This document shows, piece by piece, positions 1 through 7,407 of a stretch of 13,769 nt of DNA. The stretch is taken from positions 1 through 13,769 of the forward strand of contig CAJUTW010000043.1 in NCBI GenBank assembly GCA_910589335.1, read 5' to 3'. Both the position numbers and the translations under genes were made by a program. Source of the DNA: an uncultured Bacilli bacterium (lineage in GTDB: Bacteria; Bacillota_I; Bacilli_A; RF39; UBA660). Within the stretch, counting starts at the first letter, position 1. Each line of letters begins with the position of its first letter. The notes below the pieces were generated by a model. It had not been told where the DNA came from and made no database searches. It saw only the letters and a list, made by a program, of their open reading frames with translations.

Positions 1-65
1 CAGTTGGATAGAGTGTTTGGCTACGAACCAAAAGGTCGGGGGTTCGAATCCCTTCGAGCGCACCA
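1..65 (+). tRNA. tRNA-Arg (anticodon ACG), 5' end cut by the window
   Basis: The anticodon arm is visible: stem 16-20 pairs with 28-32, and the 7-nt loop 21-27 carries ACG at 23-25. The T arm has loop TTCGAAT at 43-49 and stem 38-42/50-54, with two G-U pairs. The 3' acceptor strand is 55-61, the discriminator is A62 and CCA is encoded at 63-65. The 5' acceptor strand and part of the D arm lie before the window. It would decode CGN arginine codons after A34-to-inosine editing. Only four bases separate it from the next tRNA, so the two are probably cotranscribed. Confidence 0.93.
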
Positions 66-69
66 TTTT

Positions 70-146
70 CGGGAAGTGGCTCAACTTGGTAGAGCACTTG
101 GTTTGGGACCAAGGGGTTGCAGGTTCGAATCCTGTCTTCCCGACCA
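70..146 (+). tRNA. tRNA-Pro (anticodon TGG)
   Basis: A full cloverleaf is visible. Acceptor strand CGGGAAG (70-76) pairs with CTTCCCG (136-142), discriminator A143 and encoded CCA 144-146 follow. The anticodon stem is 97-101/109-113 with loop TTTGGGA at 102-108 and anticodon TGG at 104-106. The T loop is TTCGAAT. It decodes proline CCN codons. The charging enzyme, proS, lies about 1.5 kb downstream on the other strand. Confidence 0.96.
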
Positions 147-156
147 TTATGTAATT

Positions 157-186
157 AACCGTTGATTATCAACGGTTTTATTTTTT
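157..186 (+). terminator. Intrinsic terminator of the tRNA unit
   Basis: A perfect 9-bp stem AACCGTTGA (157-165) / TCAACGGTT (169-177) with a TTA loop is followed by a T-rich tract to 186. It closes the tRNA transcript. The T tract ends immediately before the ribosome binding site of the next gene, so that gene may depend on read-through, since no promoter is evident between them. Confidence 0.85.
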
Positions 187-198
187 ATGAGGTTTTTT

Positions 199-648
199 AT
201 GAAGAGGAAAAAAGAATTATTTATATATTCATGTTGTTATATAAATGATAATATAGAATTTAAAAAATTTTTTAAATTATTAAATATTAATGATGATTTT
301 AAAAATTATAAAATTGACTGTAATAAGTTTATAAGTATTTTATTAAAAAATAATTTGATGATTGATATTAAAAATAGGGAAAGTAAAAAAGTTTTGTTCC
401 AAAAATTCGATAATCTTTTAAAAAATTTAAATATTAAAAATTTCAATTTAGATTTAAAAAGTATCTCTAATGTTGAAAAAGATACAATTACTTATAATTT
501 AAATTTATTTTCTAAATATATCAGAAAATTAGGATATGAATTAGTTAAAATAGAACCAATTAATATTAAAAAAAAGTCGAATCTTTATTTTATAGTACTA
601 CCAATTGAAAAACTATTGGATTTAGCTGAGATAGGCTATATGGGGTGA
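199..648 (+). CDS. Unknown 149-aa soluble protein
   Basis: I do not recognise this protein. I chose ATG 199 because GAGG at 189-192 sits six bases upstream; the in-frame ATG at 187 lies against the terminator T run and has no SD. The protein is rich in Lys, Asn, Ile and Phe, with no signal peptide or membrane segment, and looks alpha/beta. Its last part (about residues 103-149) reads as a helix, then strand YELVKI, then strand NLYFIVLP, then a final helix. A similar order occurs at the C-terminus of the next gene. From memory this outline resembles DUF6630-like small proteins, but that is a weak guess. The stop codon lies inside the SD of the next gene, so the two are translationally linked. 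No promoter is visible. Confidence 0.75.
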   Translation: MKRKKELFIYSCCYINDNIEFKKFFKLLNINDDFKNYKIDCNKFISILLKNNLMIDIKNRESKKVLFQKFDNLLKNLNIKNFNLDLKSISNVEKDTITYNLNLFSKYIRKLGYELVKIEPINIKKKSNLYFIVLPIEKLLDLAEIGYMG

Positions 649-652
649 TATA

Positions 653-1573
653 ATGAAGAAAATTGTTAGAATAGTAACTGAAATATTTTTATTTTTAATT
701 TTTATTTTAATATATTTATTTAATAGTGATTTTTTATTTAAAGATTTTTTTAACATAGTAAATGTTTACTTTATTTTAAGAATTACAATTAATTTAGTAT
801 TTTTATTTATAAAGTATAATTTTTTTTATAAATATAAGAATAATGAATTTGAAAAAGTATTATTTGAAAAAAATGTTTATGCTCATTTATCATTGTTATT
901 TTTCTTTTTCTCATTTTTTAAGTTTTTAAGATTTACATTTATTATTTTATTTATAATTTTCAGTTTGCTTTATTTGCTTTCTAAAGTATCTTTAAATTTA
1001 ACTAAAATACAGAAAGATAAATTAGAAGAGATAGATGAAAAGGATAAGAATAATTATAAAAATAAAATTGAAAATAAAAACGAAGAGATAAGTACTTATA
1101 ATTTATTTTATGTTAATTATAATTCTAATCTGTGTTATCAATTATTAGAGATATTATGTAATAATACTTTTGGTATTTTAAATAATTTTTTAAATTGTTC
1201 TTTTTTAATAATTTTTGATAAATTGTGTAAATCTAATTATTTATTTTTAGTTCAAAGGAGTATGTATTTTGGTGATTTAGATATTTTTTGTGGTATTATT
1301 AACAGTTACTTAAAAAGACTTGATATAAAAATAAAGATTAAAAAAGATGAAATTTTAAAAAATGATAGTTTAGATATAAGTCAAAAAAGAAAGAATTTTA
1401 AGTCGACTTTTTATCATGATTTAGAAATGGTTGATAAAATTCTTAATAAAAAAAATTATCATATTGTTGCGATTGGTTTTTATAACAATAATGATAGTTT
1501 TCTAAGTATAAGTGTTGTTACTGATGATATTTATAAAAAGTTAAAAAATTTTGAAAAGCAATTAGAATCATGA
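653..1573 (+). CDS. Unknown membrane protein, four predicted TM segments plus cytosolic domain
   Basis: I do not recognise this 306-aa protein. It begins with four hydrophobic segments at about residues 9-25, 33-54, 76-89 and 91-110. A highly charged Lys/Glu/Asn linker (118-147) follows, then a soluble C-terminal domain (about 148-306). That domain contains the order YLKRLDIKIKI, VDKILNKKNYHIVAI, SFLSISVVTDDIYKKL, which parallels LLKNLNIKNFNL, FSKYIRKLGYELVKI, NLYFIVLPIEKLLDL in the preceding gene. The start is supported by SD GGTGAT at 644-649, which overlaps the upstream stop; only four bases separate the genes. Phe and Ile content is extreme and the DNA is even poorer in GC than its neighbours. 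The gene ends at a hairpin shared with proS. A two-gene membrane/soluble module is an inference. Confidence 0.78.
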   Translation: MKKIVRIVTEIFLFLIFILIYLFNSDFLFKDFFNIVNVYFILRITINLVFLFIKYNFFYKYKNNEFEKVLFEKNVYAHLSLLFFFFSFFKFLRFTFIILFIIFSLLYLLSKVSLNLTKIQKDKLEEIDEKDKNNYKNKIENKNEEISTYNLFYVNYNSNLCYQLLEILCNNTFGILNNFLNCSFLIIFDKLCKSNYLFLVQRSMYFGDLDIFCGIINSYLKRLDIKIKIKKDEILKNDSLDISQKRKNFKSTFYHDLEMVDKILNKKNYHIVAIGFYNNNDSFLSISVVTDDIYKKLKNFEKQLES

Positions 1574-1575
1574 AA

Positions 1576-1603
1576 AAAACTTTCGTTATTTTACGAAAGT
1601 TTT
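1576..1603. terminator. Bidirectional terminator between convergent genes
   Basis: A perfect 11-bp inverted repeat AAAACTTTCGT (1576-1586) / ACGAAAGTTTT (1593-1603) has a 6-base loop. On the minus strand it is followed by a run of seven U, so it terminates proS strongly. On the plus strand the U run is only four long. The proS stop codon (1602-1604) lies in the right arm. Confidence 0.85.
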
Positions 1604-3047
1604 AATATGCTTTTCCCCAAACAACATAATGTTTTGCTTCTTTTCCGCAGTAAATGCATTTTTTATTTTCAATATTTTGTTCATCAAGTGGTAGACATCT
1701 TGAACCAAAGCCATCTGTTTCATTTTTAATTAACTCTTCACATTTTTCGCTACCACACCAATGAGCTTTTATAAAACCAATTTTTTCTTTTGCAATTTTT
1801 TTCATATCATCAAATGAATTTGCTTCATAAAGATGACTGTCTAAAAATTTCTTAGCATTATTGTACATATCTTTTTGAATTGACTCTAATATAATTGGTA
1901 ATTTTTTTTCTATTTCATCAAAGGAGATTATAATTTTTTCTCGATTATCTCTTCTTACTATTACTATTTGATTATTTTCAATATCTTTTGGACCAATTTC
2001 TATTCTTGTTGGAATTCCTAACATTTCTTGTTCAGCAAATTTAAATCCTGGAGTTTTATTTGAATTATCTAGTTTGACTCTGATATTTATCTTTTTTAGT
2101 TTATTAAGTAATTCATTAGCTTTTTCTAAAACACCTTCTTTATGTTCAGCGATTGGGATAATCATAGTTTGTGTTGGAGCAATTCTTGGAGGAAGAATTA
2201 ATCCTGAATCATCACCATGAACCATTATGATAGCTCCTATTATTCTAGTTGACATTCCCCAAGAAGTTTCATAAACACTATGAAGTTTGTTTTCTTTATC
2301 TAAGTATTTAATATTAAATGCATCAGGAAATCCATTTCCAAAGAAATGACTAGTTCCAGATTGAAGAGCTTTTCCATCATGCATCATAGCTTCAATAGTG
2401 TAGGTATCTTGTGCTCCTGCAAATTTTTCAGATTCAGTTTTTTTACCACATACTAATGGAATTGCTAAATCTTCTGTTACAAAGTCATGATAGATTTTAA
2501 ACATCATTTTTGTTCTTTCTTCTGCTTCTTCATAAGTTGCATGGATAGTGTGTCCTTCTTGCCATAAAAATTCACGAGAACGTAAAAATGGTCTTGTTGT
2601 TTTTTCCCATCTTAATACAGAGTTCCACTGATTCCAAATTAGAGGTAAATCACGATATGATTTAACTTGTTTTTGCCATAAATCACAGAATAGAGTTTCA
2701 GAAGTTGGTCGTATACAAAATCTTTCTTCTAACTTTTCTTCTCCTCCATGTGTTACCCAAGCAACTTCTGGAGCAAAACCAGCAATGTGATCTTTTTCTT
2801 TGTTTAATAAACTTTCAGGAATTAATATTGGTAAATAAACATTTTGAACCTCAGTTTCTTTAAATCTTTTATCTAAGTTTGATTGAATATTTTCCCAGAT
2901 AGCGTAGCCATTTGGCAAATAATTTAAGCATCCTTTAGTGCCTGAATAATCACATAATTTTGCTTCTTTAACAACATCAGTATACCAAGCTGCAAAATCA
3001 ACATTACGTGATGTTATTTTTTGTACAAATTTTTTTTCGTTTGCCAT
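1602..3047 (-). CDS. proS: Prolyl-tRNA synthetase, short archaeal/eukaryotic type
   Basis: Class II synthetase that joins proline to tRNA-Pro in the cytosol; 481 aa. The start is ATG at 3047 (protein begins MANEKKFVQKITSR). AAGGAG (minus strand, 3060-3055) lies seven bases upstream, and an in-frame ATG at 3086 falls inside the -10 region of the predicted promoter. Visible signatures are RPTSET, the motif 2 stretch with RWEKTTRPFLRSREFLWQEGHT split around RFLR, and motif 3 around GMSTRIIGAIIMVHGDDSGL. The anticodon-binding domain follows, then a C-terminal zinc-type region with Cys pairs (CGSEKC and CIYC). The chain ends in GKAY; a terminal Tyr is typical of the ProRS form seen in archaea, eukaryotes, Mycoplasma and Thermus. 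The INS editing domain of the common bacterial enzyme is absent. A tRNA-Pro gene lies nearby. Confidence 0.96.
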   Translation of the reverse strand: MANEKKFVQKITSRNVDFAAWYTDVVKEAKLCDYSGTKGCLNYLPNGYAIWENIQSNLDKRFKETEVQNVYLPILIPESLLNKEKDHIAGFAPEVAWVTHGGEEKLEERFCIRPTSETLFCDLWQKQVKSYRDLPLIWNQWNSVLRWEKTTRPFLRSREFLWQEGHTIHATYEEAEERTKMMFKIYHDFVTEDLAIPLVCGKKTESEKFAGAQDTYTIEAMMHDGKALQSGTSHFFGNGFPDAFNIKYLDKENKLHSVYETSWGMSTRIIGAIIMVHGDDSGLILPPRIAPTQTMIIPIAEHKEGVLEKANELLNKLKKINIRVKLDNSNKTPGFKFAEQEMLGIPTRIEIGPKDIENNQIVIVRRDNREKIIISFDEIEKKLPIILESIQKDMYNNAKKFLDSHLYEANSFDDMKKIAKEKIGFIKAHWCGSEKCEELIKNETDGFGSRCLPLDEQNIENKKCIYCGKEAKHYVVWGKAY

Positions 3048-3076
3048 AAAAAATCTCCTTTCGTTTTTATTAGTTA

Positions 3077-3105
3077 ATTTTACCATAATAAATATTCTAT
3101 TTCAA
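3077..3105 (-). promoter_or_regulatory. Promoter of proS
   Basis: Read on the minus strand: -35 TTGAAA (3105-3100), 17-bp spacer, extended -10 TGG TAAAAT with TAAAAT at 3082-3077. Transcription would start near 3070, giving a leader of about 23 bases with the SD inside. This supports the 3047 start for proS. Confidence 0.65.
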
Positions 3106-3151
3106 ATAATATTATAGTTATTTAAACATATTATTAATTAGGTGATTAAAT

Positions 3152-4222
3152 TTGAAATTTACAAAATTTTTTATAATAATATTTGCAATTTTTATAATTC
3201 CTTTAAATGTTTTTGCTGATAGTGCTTTATCTACTGTAGTAATGGAAGTTAATAGTGGTAGAATTTTATATTCGAGAGATGCCGATAGTAAAAGACTTAT
3301 AGCATCAATTACAAAAATAATGACTTGTATTGTTACTTTGGAAAATTCTTCTTTAGAAAAGGTTGTTACTGTTGGTGATGAAGTTTTAGAAATGTATGGA
3401 ACAAATATATATATCGAAGTGTCAGAAAAAATCAGTATTAAAGATTTATTATATGGGTTAATGCTTAGAAGTGGAAATGATGCAGCAGTTGTGTTAGCTA
3501 AAAATGTATTTGGAAGTGAAGAAAAATTTGTTATGGAAATGAATAAAAAAGCTAAGGAACTTGGAATGAAAAATACTAAGTTTTCTAATCCACATGGTTT
3601 AGATGAAGATACAAAGAATTATTCAACTGCTAGAGATATGGCAATCTTATCAAAATATGCTTATCAGAATAAAATTTATAGAGAAATTGTAGGTACTAAG
3701 AAATATTCTTGTAAAACAAATTTTAAAAGCTATTTATGGTACAATAGAATGAGTTTAATCAATAATTATAAATCATGTATTGGAGGTAAAAATGGTTATA
3801 CTCCCAGTGCTGGAAAAACTTTAGTTTCTCTAGCTAGTGAAGATGATATGGTTTTAAGTATAGTAACTTTAAAAGATGCTGATTTATATAATAATCATGA
3901 AAATATGTATAAAAAATATTTTAATGAATATAAATTATATACAATAATCGATAAAAATAATTTTATTATGGATTCAAATTTTATTGATAGTGAAGTTTAT
4001 ATTAAAAAATCTTTTAAATATCCTTTATCAGAAGATGAATTAAGTAGTGTAAGTACTGTTGTTAAAATAAATAATAATTATAATGAAGATGAAAAAATTG
4101 TTGGTAAGATTATTATTAAATTTAAGGAAGAAGAAATAGGTAATATAGATATTTATCGTAAGATAAATAAAAAGAAGGATAAAAATATCCTCCAAAAATT
4201 TAAAAATTTATTTATTAGATAA
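3152..4222 (+). CDS. D-alanyl-D-alanine carboxypeptidase (S11 family, DacA/DacF-like)
   Basis: An exported penicillin-binding enzyme that trims the terminal D-Ala of peptidoglycan stem peptides outside the membrane. It is 356 aa and starts at TTG (3152), with SD GGTGAT (3141-3146) five bases upstream. A signal peptide covers about residues 1-22, with likely cleavage after VFA. The active-site triad motifs are SITK (Ser52, Lys55), SGN (107-109) and KNG (213-215); the last is usually KTG. The C-terminal part looks like the DacA beta domain and ends in a basic amphipathic stretch (about 338-356), as expected for a peripheral membrane anchor. Its 3' end overlaps the convergent phosphoesterase gene by 15 bp. 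Promoter elements upstream are weak (TATTAT at 3129-3134). The exact DacA/DacB/DacF subtype is not decided. Confidence 0.92.
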   Translation: MKFTKFFIIIFAIFIIPLNVFADSALSTVVMEVNSGRILYSRDADSKRLIASITKIMTCIVTLENSSLEKVVTVGDEVLEMYGTNIYIEVSEKISIKDLLYGLMLRSGNDAAVVLAKNVFGSEEKFVMEMNKKAKELGMKNTKFSNPHGLDEDTKNYSTARDMAILSKYAYQNKIYREIVGTKKYSCKTNFKSYLWYNRMSLINNYKSCIGGKNGYTPSAGKTLVSLASEDDMVLSIVTLKDADLYNNHENMYKKYFNEYKLYTIIDKNNFIMDSNFIDSEVYIKKSFKYPLSEDELSSVSTVVKINNNYNEDEKIVGKIIIKFKEEEIGNIDIYRKINKKKDKNILQKFKNLFIR

Positions 4223-5128
4223 GCGAAAGAAGTTAATCGAAGGTCTACAAAATAGACGGATGCTATTTGAGTTATTTGTTCCTAAACCACTAGAAATAAA
4301 TAATTGTTTATTTTCTAAATCATAATAATCTTGATCATACTTTTTAGCACCTTCTTTTTTCATAGCATAATTTAAAATGGGAACTCTAATATTACCATTA
4401 TGAGAATGTCCTGCTAGAAATAAATCTGTATTGTAATTATTTATGATATCATCAACGTAATCTGGTTGATGAAGTAGTGTAATTGTATAGATATCTGGAT
4501 TATGAGTAGGTTCTTTGAAATAAGAATAAGCAGTTTCTAATGAGTCATTATCTTTAATTGGAGTTGTTACTCCTACTAAAAGAATAGGATTAATATTGTC
4601 ATTATAAATTAATTCAGATTCATCACTCAGAATTGTAAAATCACTTTGATTAAAAATAGTTGTGAATGATTCTAAATCTTCTTCACCCGATATAGCATAT
4701 TTACCTAATGAAGCATTAAGTTTTTTTAATTCATTAATTAATTTTTCTTGTTCTTTTGAAGATAATTTAAAATCTTTATTTATAAGATCTCCTGTAAAAA
4801 CAATTAAATCAGGATTTCTTTCATTTATTAGAGTTACAATTTCTTGAACATTTTTTATAAACATTGTACTTCCATAATGAAGGTCACTTAATTGAATTAT
4901 TTTTAGACCATTAAAATTAGAAGGTATTTTTTTATTGTTTATACGGTATTCCCTAACTTGAATTTTAACAGTTGAAATGTATGTTGTATAATAAAAGAAA
5001 ATTGTTATAAAAATAATAAAAAAAAGAATTATTTTTAGAAATATTTTAATAGACTTTTTTATATTTTCTTTATTTTGTTCTTTAAATATTTCTTTTTGTT
5101 TTTCTTCATTTATTTCTTGACGTGTCAT
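4208..5128 (-). CDS. Membrane-anchored metallophosphoesterase, YkuE-like, with altered GNHD motif
   Basis: A 306-aa calcineurin-like phosphoesterase. A charged cytoplasmic N-terminus (1-28) precedes one membrane helix (about 29-49), placing the catalytic domain outside. Metal-site motifs in order are SDLH (Asp82, His84), GDL (Gly113-Asp114), GEED (148-151), LLHQP (His220) and GHSH (240-243), then the C-terminal GLGT...R.FCRP stretch typical of the YkuE/LpxH-like group. The third motif is normally GN(H)D; here both Asn and His are replaced by Glu, so activity may be changed or lost. The start has SD GGTGAT (minus strand, 5137-5132), three bases upstream of ATG. Relatives act on UDP-sugar lipids or phospholipids; the substrate is unknown. 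No terminator was seen at the 3' end, which overlaps the facing carboxypeptidase gene. Confidence 0.9.
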   Translation of the reverse strand: MTRQEINEEKQKEIFKEQNKENIKKSIKIFLKIILFFIIFITIFFYYTTYISTVKIQVREYRINNKKIPSNFNGLKIIQLSDLHYGSTMFIKNVQEIVTLINERNPDLIVFTGDLINKDFKLSSKEQEKLINELKKLNASLGKYAISGEEDLESFTTIFNQSDFTILSDESELIYNDNINPILLVGVTTPIKDNDSLETAYSYFKEPTHNPDIYTITLLHQPDYVDDIINNYNTDLFLAGHSHNGNIRVPILNYAMKKEGAKKYDQDYYDLENKQLFISSGLGTNNSNSIRLFCRPSINFFRLSNK

Positions 5129-5143
5129 ATTATCACCATTATC

Positions 5144-5152
5144 ATTTTAACA
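5144..5152 (-). promoter_or_regulatory. Extended -10 for the phosphoesterase gene
   Basis: On the minus strand TG (5152-5151), T, then TAAAAT (5149-5144) forms an extended -10. No good -35 is visible at 16-18 bp. Transcription would start near 5137, right at the SD, so the leader is minimal. Confidence 0.45.
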
Positions 5153-5201
5153 TATTTTTTTATTTTAGAGTTTATAAAATTTTTAAATTTATGTAAATAA
5201 C

Positions 5202-5230
5202 TTCTTCTTCTTATTTATTTATGTTATTAT
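5202..5230 (+). promoter_or_regulatory. Promoter of the oxidoreductase-cyclophilin unit
   Basis: Extended -10 TGT TATTAT (TATTAT at 5225-5230) with a weak -35 TTCTTC (5202-5207) at 17 bp. The start of transcription would be near 5237, downstream of the first ATG (5235). This favours ATG 5247 as the start codon. It is divergent with the phosphoesterase promoter. Confidence 0.45.
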
Positions 5231-5246
5231 AAATATGGTGATTAAA

Positions 5247-6653
5247 ATGAAATATGATGTTGCAATAGTAGGAGCAGGGCCTGCGGGGTTATTTAGTGCT
5301 TATCAATTGATTACAGAGAATAAAAATTTAAAAGTTGCAGTTCTTGATAAGGGAAGTTGTGTTAAAAATAGAGTATGTCCTATGAATAAAAATGGTGTTC
5401 CTTGTAAGAATTGTAATCCGTGTGCGATTCTTGCAGGATATGGAGGAGCAGGAACCTTTAGTGATGGGAAACTTAATTTTATTCCAAGACTTGGTAAAAG
5501 TGATTTAACTAAGTATATGAGTGAGACTGAGGCTTATAAATTAATAGATGATACAGAAGAAATATTTAATAAGTTTAAAATGGATGCTTCAATATATCCT
5601 AGTAATATGGATGAAGCAGTTGAAATTAGAAAAAAAGTTGCTATTGCTGGAGCTAAATTGTTACTTATAAAACAAAAACATTTAGGTAGTGATCATTTAC
5701 CAGAATATATAGATGGTATTTGTGAATATTTAGAAAATAATGGAGTAACTTTAATTGATAGAGCTAATGTTTTAGATATTAGAAGTTTAGCAACTGATAA
5801 GCATATAGTTACTTATAAAAAAGGTAAAAATGAAGTAGAATTAGAAGCTAAGAATGTAATTGTATCTCCAGGTAGAACTGGTGCTAAATGGGTACAAGAA
5901 TTAGCTGATAAATATGAAATACCTTATCTATCGCAAAGTATTGAAATTGGTGTTAGGGTAGAAGTTAGACGAGATATAATGGAAAGTATTACTAATGTTA
6001 TTTATGATCCAACTATATTTATAAAGACTAAAACATATGGTGATGAAATTAGAACTTTTTGTACTAATCCTGGAGGGTTTGTTGCAAAAGAGAATTATTA
6101 TGGATTTATCTGTGTTAATGGTCATGCTTTAAAAGAAGTTAAAAGTAATAATACAAATTTTGCTTTTATTTCAAAAGTTAATTTAACAGAGCCTGTTACA
6201 AATACAAGACTTTATGGGGAAAGTATTGCAAAAATTGCTAATGTTATGGGAGATGGTAAACCAATAATTCAATCTCTTAAAGATTTAAAAAGTGGAAGAA
6301 GAAGTGAATGGCATCGTATTAACAAAGGTTTTATAGAACCAACTTTAAAAGATTGTGTGGCTGGTGATTTAGCTTTAGTTTTACCACATAGAATTATAAG
6401 TAATATTTTAGAAGGATTAGAAACACTTGATAAAATTATTCCTGGTGTTAATAATGATGATACTTTACTATATGGACCAGAAATTAAATTTTTTAGTAAT
6501 GAAATTGAAACTGATAATAATTTTAAACTTAAAAATACTAATATTTATTTTATTGGTGATGGTGCAGGGAAAGCAGGAAATATTGTTACAGCAGCAGCTA
6601 CTGGTTTAGTGGCAGCGAGAGATATATTAAAGGAGAGTAAAAATGAAAAATAA
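5247..6653 (+). CDS. FAD-dependent oxidoreductase (COG2509-type dehydrogenase)
   Basis: A 468-aa flavoprotein of the family annotated NAD(P)/FAD-dependent oxidoreductase; the substrate is not known. The N-terminal Rossmann motif is VAIVGAGPAGL (Gly9, Gly11, Gly14), followed by the acidic end of strand 2 (VLDKG). A Cys cluster follows: Cys38, Cys44, Cys53, Cys56, Cys59 (CPMNKNGVPCKNCNPC), then GYGGAGTFSDGKL, which is typical of this family. The C-terminal FAD-contact segment is IYFIGDGAGKAGNIVTAAATG. The start is ATG 5247 with SD GGTGAT at 5237-5242; an in-frame ATG at 5235 overlaps that SD and is probably not used. The clustered cysteines could bind a metal or Fe-S centre, which is inference. 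The gene overlaps the cyclophilin gene by 11 bp in another frame. Confidence 0.9.
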   Translation: MKYDVAIVGAGPAGLFSAYQLITENKNLKVAVLDKGSCVKNRVCPMNKNGVPCKNCNPCAILAGYGGAGTFSDGKLNFIPRLGKSDLTKYMSETEAYKLIDDTEEIFNKFKMDASIYPSNMDEAVEIRKKVAIAGAKLLLIKQKHLGSDHLPEYIDGICEYLENNGVTLIDRANVLDIRSLATDKHIVTYKKGKNEVELEAKNVIVSPGRTGAKWVQELADKYEIPYLSQSIEIGVRVEVRRDIMESITNVIYDPTIFIKTKTYGDEIRTFCTNPGGFVAKENYYGFICVNGHALKEVKSNNTNFAFISKVNLTEPVTNTRLYGESIAKIANVMGDGKPIIQSLKDLKSGRRSEWHRINKGFIEPTLKDCVAGDLALVLPHRIISNILEGLETLDKIIPGVNNDDTLLYGPEIKFFSNEIETDNNFKLKNTNIYFIGDGAGKAGNIVTAAATGLVAARDILKESKNEK

Positions 6654-7341
6654 AAATATTTTAATAATAATTGGCTCTATAATATTAGTTATAACTTTAT
6701 TTTTAATTAGTATGTTTATGCCATCTAAAAAGAATGAAGAACAAAAAGAAGAATTACTAGGAATAGATTATAATGTCGACGGAAATATTGCTAGTCTAGA
6801 TAAATATAAAACTAATAATCCTGTAGCAGCTTTATATATTAAAAATTATGGTTCAGTTGTTATTGAATTATATCCAGAAATAGCACCTAATACAGTAAAC
6901 AATTTTATAAGTCTTATTAAAAGTGGTTTTTATGATAATAATACATTTCATAGATTAGTTCCAGGTTTTGTTTTGCAAGGAGGAGATCCTGATGGTACGG
7001 GGACTGGAGGACCAGGTTATTTTATTAAAGGTGAGTTTAATGAAAATAATTTTAAAAATGACTTAAAACACTCTAAAGGAATTGTTTCTATGGCAAGGAG
7101 TCAAGATAATGATAGTGCAGGAAGTCAATTTTTTATAATGTTAGATAATAATAGTTATTTAGATGGAAAATATGCAGCTTTTGGAAAAGTTATAGATGGT
7201 TTTGAGATTATAGAAAAAATTGAGAAGAAAGAATTAGTTGCTGATAGTGAAAGTGGTCAATTAAATAAAAATTTAGAATTAACAAAAGCATTAATTGATT
7301 TAAAAAATAAAGAGTATGATGATGTAGAGAAAGTAAATTAA
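6643..7341 (+). CDS. Membrane-anchored peptidyl-prolyl cis-trans isomerase, cyclophilin type
   Basis: A 232-aa cyclophilin that speeds cis/trans change at X-Pro bonds, probably helping exported proteins fold. Residues 5-26 form one hydrophobic helix with a short basic N-terminus and no lipobox Cys, so it is a signal anchor with the catalytic domain outside. The domain spans about 61-195. Visible motifs are FHRLVPGFVLQGGDP (Arg104, Phe109, Gln112, matching the CypA active-site Arg55, Phe60 and Gln63), SAGSQFFI (159-165) and LDGKYAAFG. Start ATG 6643 has AGGAG (6631-6635) seven bases upstream, inside the oxidoreductase gene, and the reading frames overlap by 11 bp. Export of pilin-like proteins and a carboxypeptidase nearby fits a surface folding role, but a link is only inferred. 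Confidence 0.95.
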   Translation: MKNKNILIIIGSIILVITLFLISMFMPSKKNEEQKEELLGIDYNVDGNIASLDKYKTNNPVAALYIKNYGSVVIELYPEIAPNTVNNFISLIKSGFYDNNTFHRLVPGFVLQGGDPDGTGTGGPGYFIKGEFNENNFKNDLKHSKGIVSMARSQDNDSAGSQFFIMLDNNSYLDGKYAAFGKVIDGFEIIEKIEKKELVADSESGQLNKNLELTKALIDLKNKEYDDVEKVN

Positions 7342-7348
7342 TTAAAAT

Positions 7349-7407
7349 AAAAATAGAAGCTAGTTTGACTGAATTTAATAATCAGTTTATTAGTTTCTAT
7401 TTTTTTA
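7349..7407. terminator. Long imperfect hairpin between convergent genes
   Basis: AAAATAGAA, CTA and ACTGA segments in 7350-7372 pair imperfectly with TCAGT, TAG and TTCTATTTT in 7381-7406, with small bulges, followed by a T run to 7407. On the minus strand the AAAAATAG side gives a U-rich tail. It likely ends both the cyclophilin and phosphodiesterase transcripts; the TAG stop of the latter (7399-7397) is inside it. Confidence 0.75.

Noticed and set aside
187..198. ATG 187 as start of the first unknown gene
   Set aside because: No SD; it abuts the terminator T tract, whereas ATG 199 has GAGG six bases upstream.
1..1573. Integrative element inserted at the tRNA genes
   Set aside because: No integrase, no repeated tRNA end and no attachment-site duplication are visible in the window.
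3048..3086. Upstream ATG (3086) as proS start, adding 13 residues
   Set aside because: It lies within the extended -10 of the predicted promoter and has no SD; ATG 3047 has AAGGAG at seven bases and the normal ProRS N-terminus.
4662..4847. Plus-strand 61-aa open frame inside the phosphoesterase gene
   Set aside because: Antisense shadow of a clear family member; no SD and no recognisable domain.
5235..5246. ATG 5235 as start of the oxidoreductase
   Set aside because: It overlaps the SD used by ATG 5247 and precedes the likely transcript start; MKYDVAIVGAG is the expected N-terminus.
5928..6125. Minus-strand 65-aa open frame inside the oxidoreductase gene
   Set aside because: Antisense to conserved coding sequence without start signals.
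6427..6609. Plus-strand 60-aa open frame in another frame of the oxidoreductase gene
   Set aside because: Low-complexity Leu/Ile shadow of AT-rich coding sequence.
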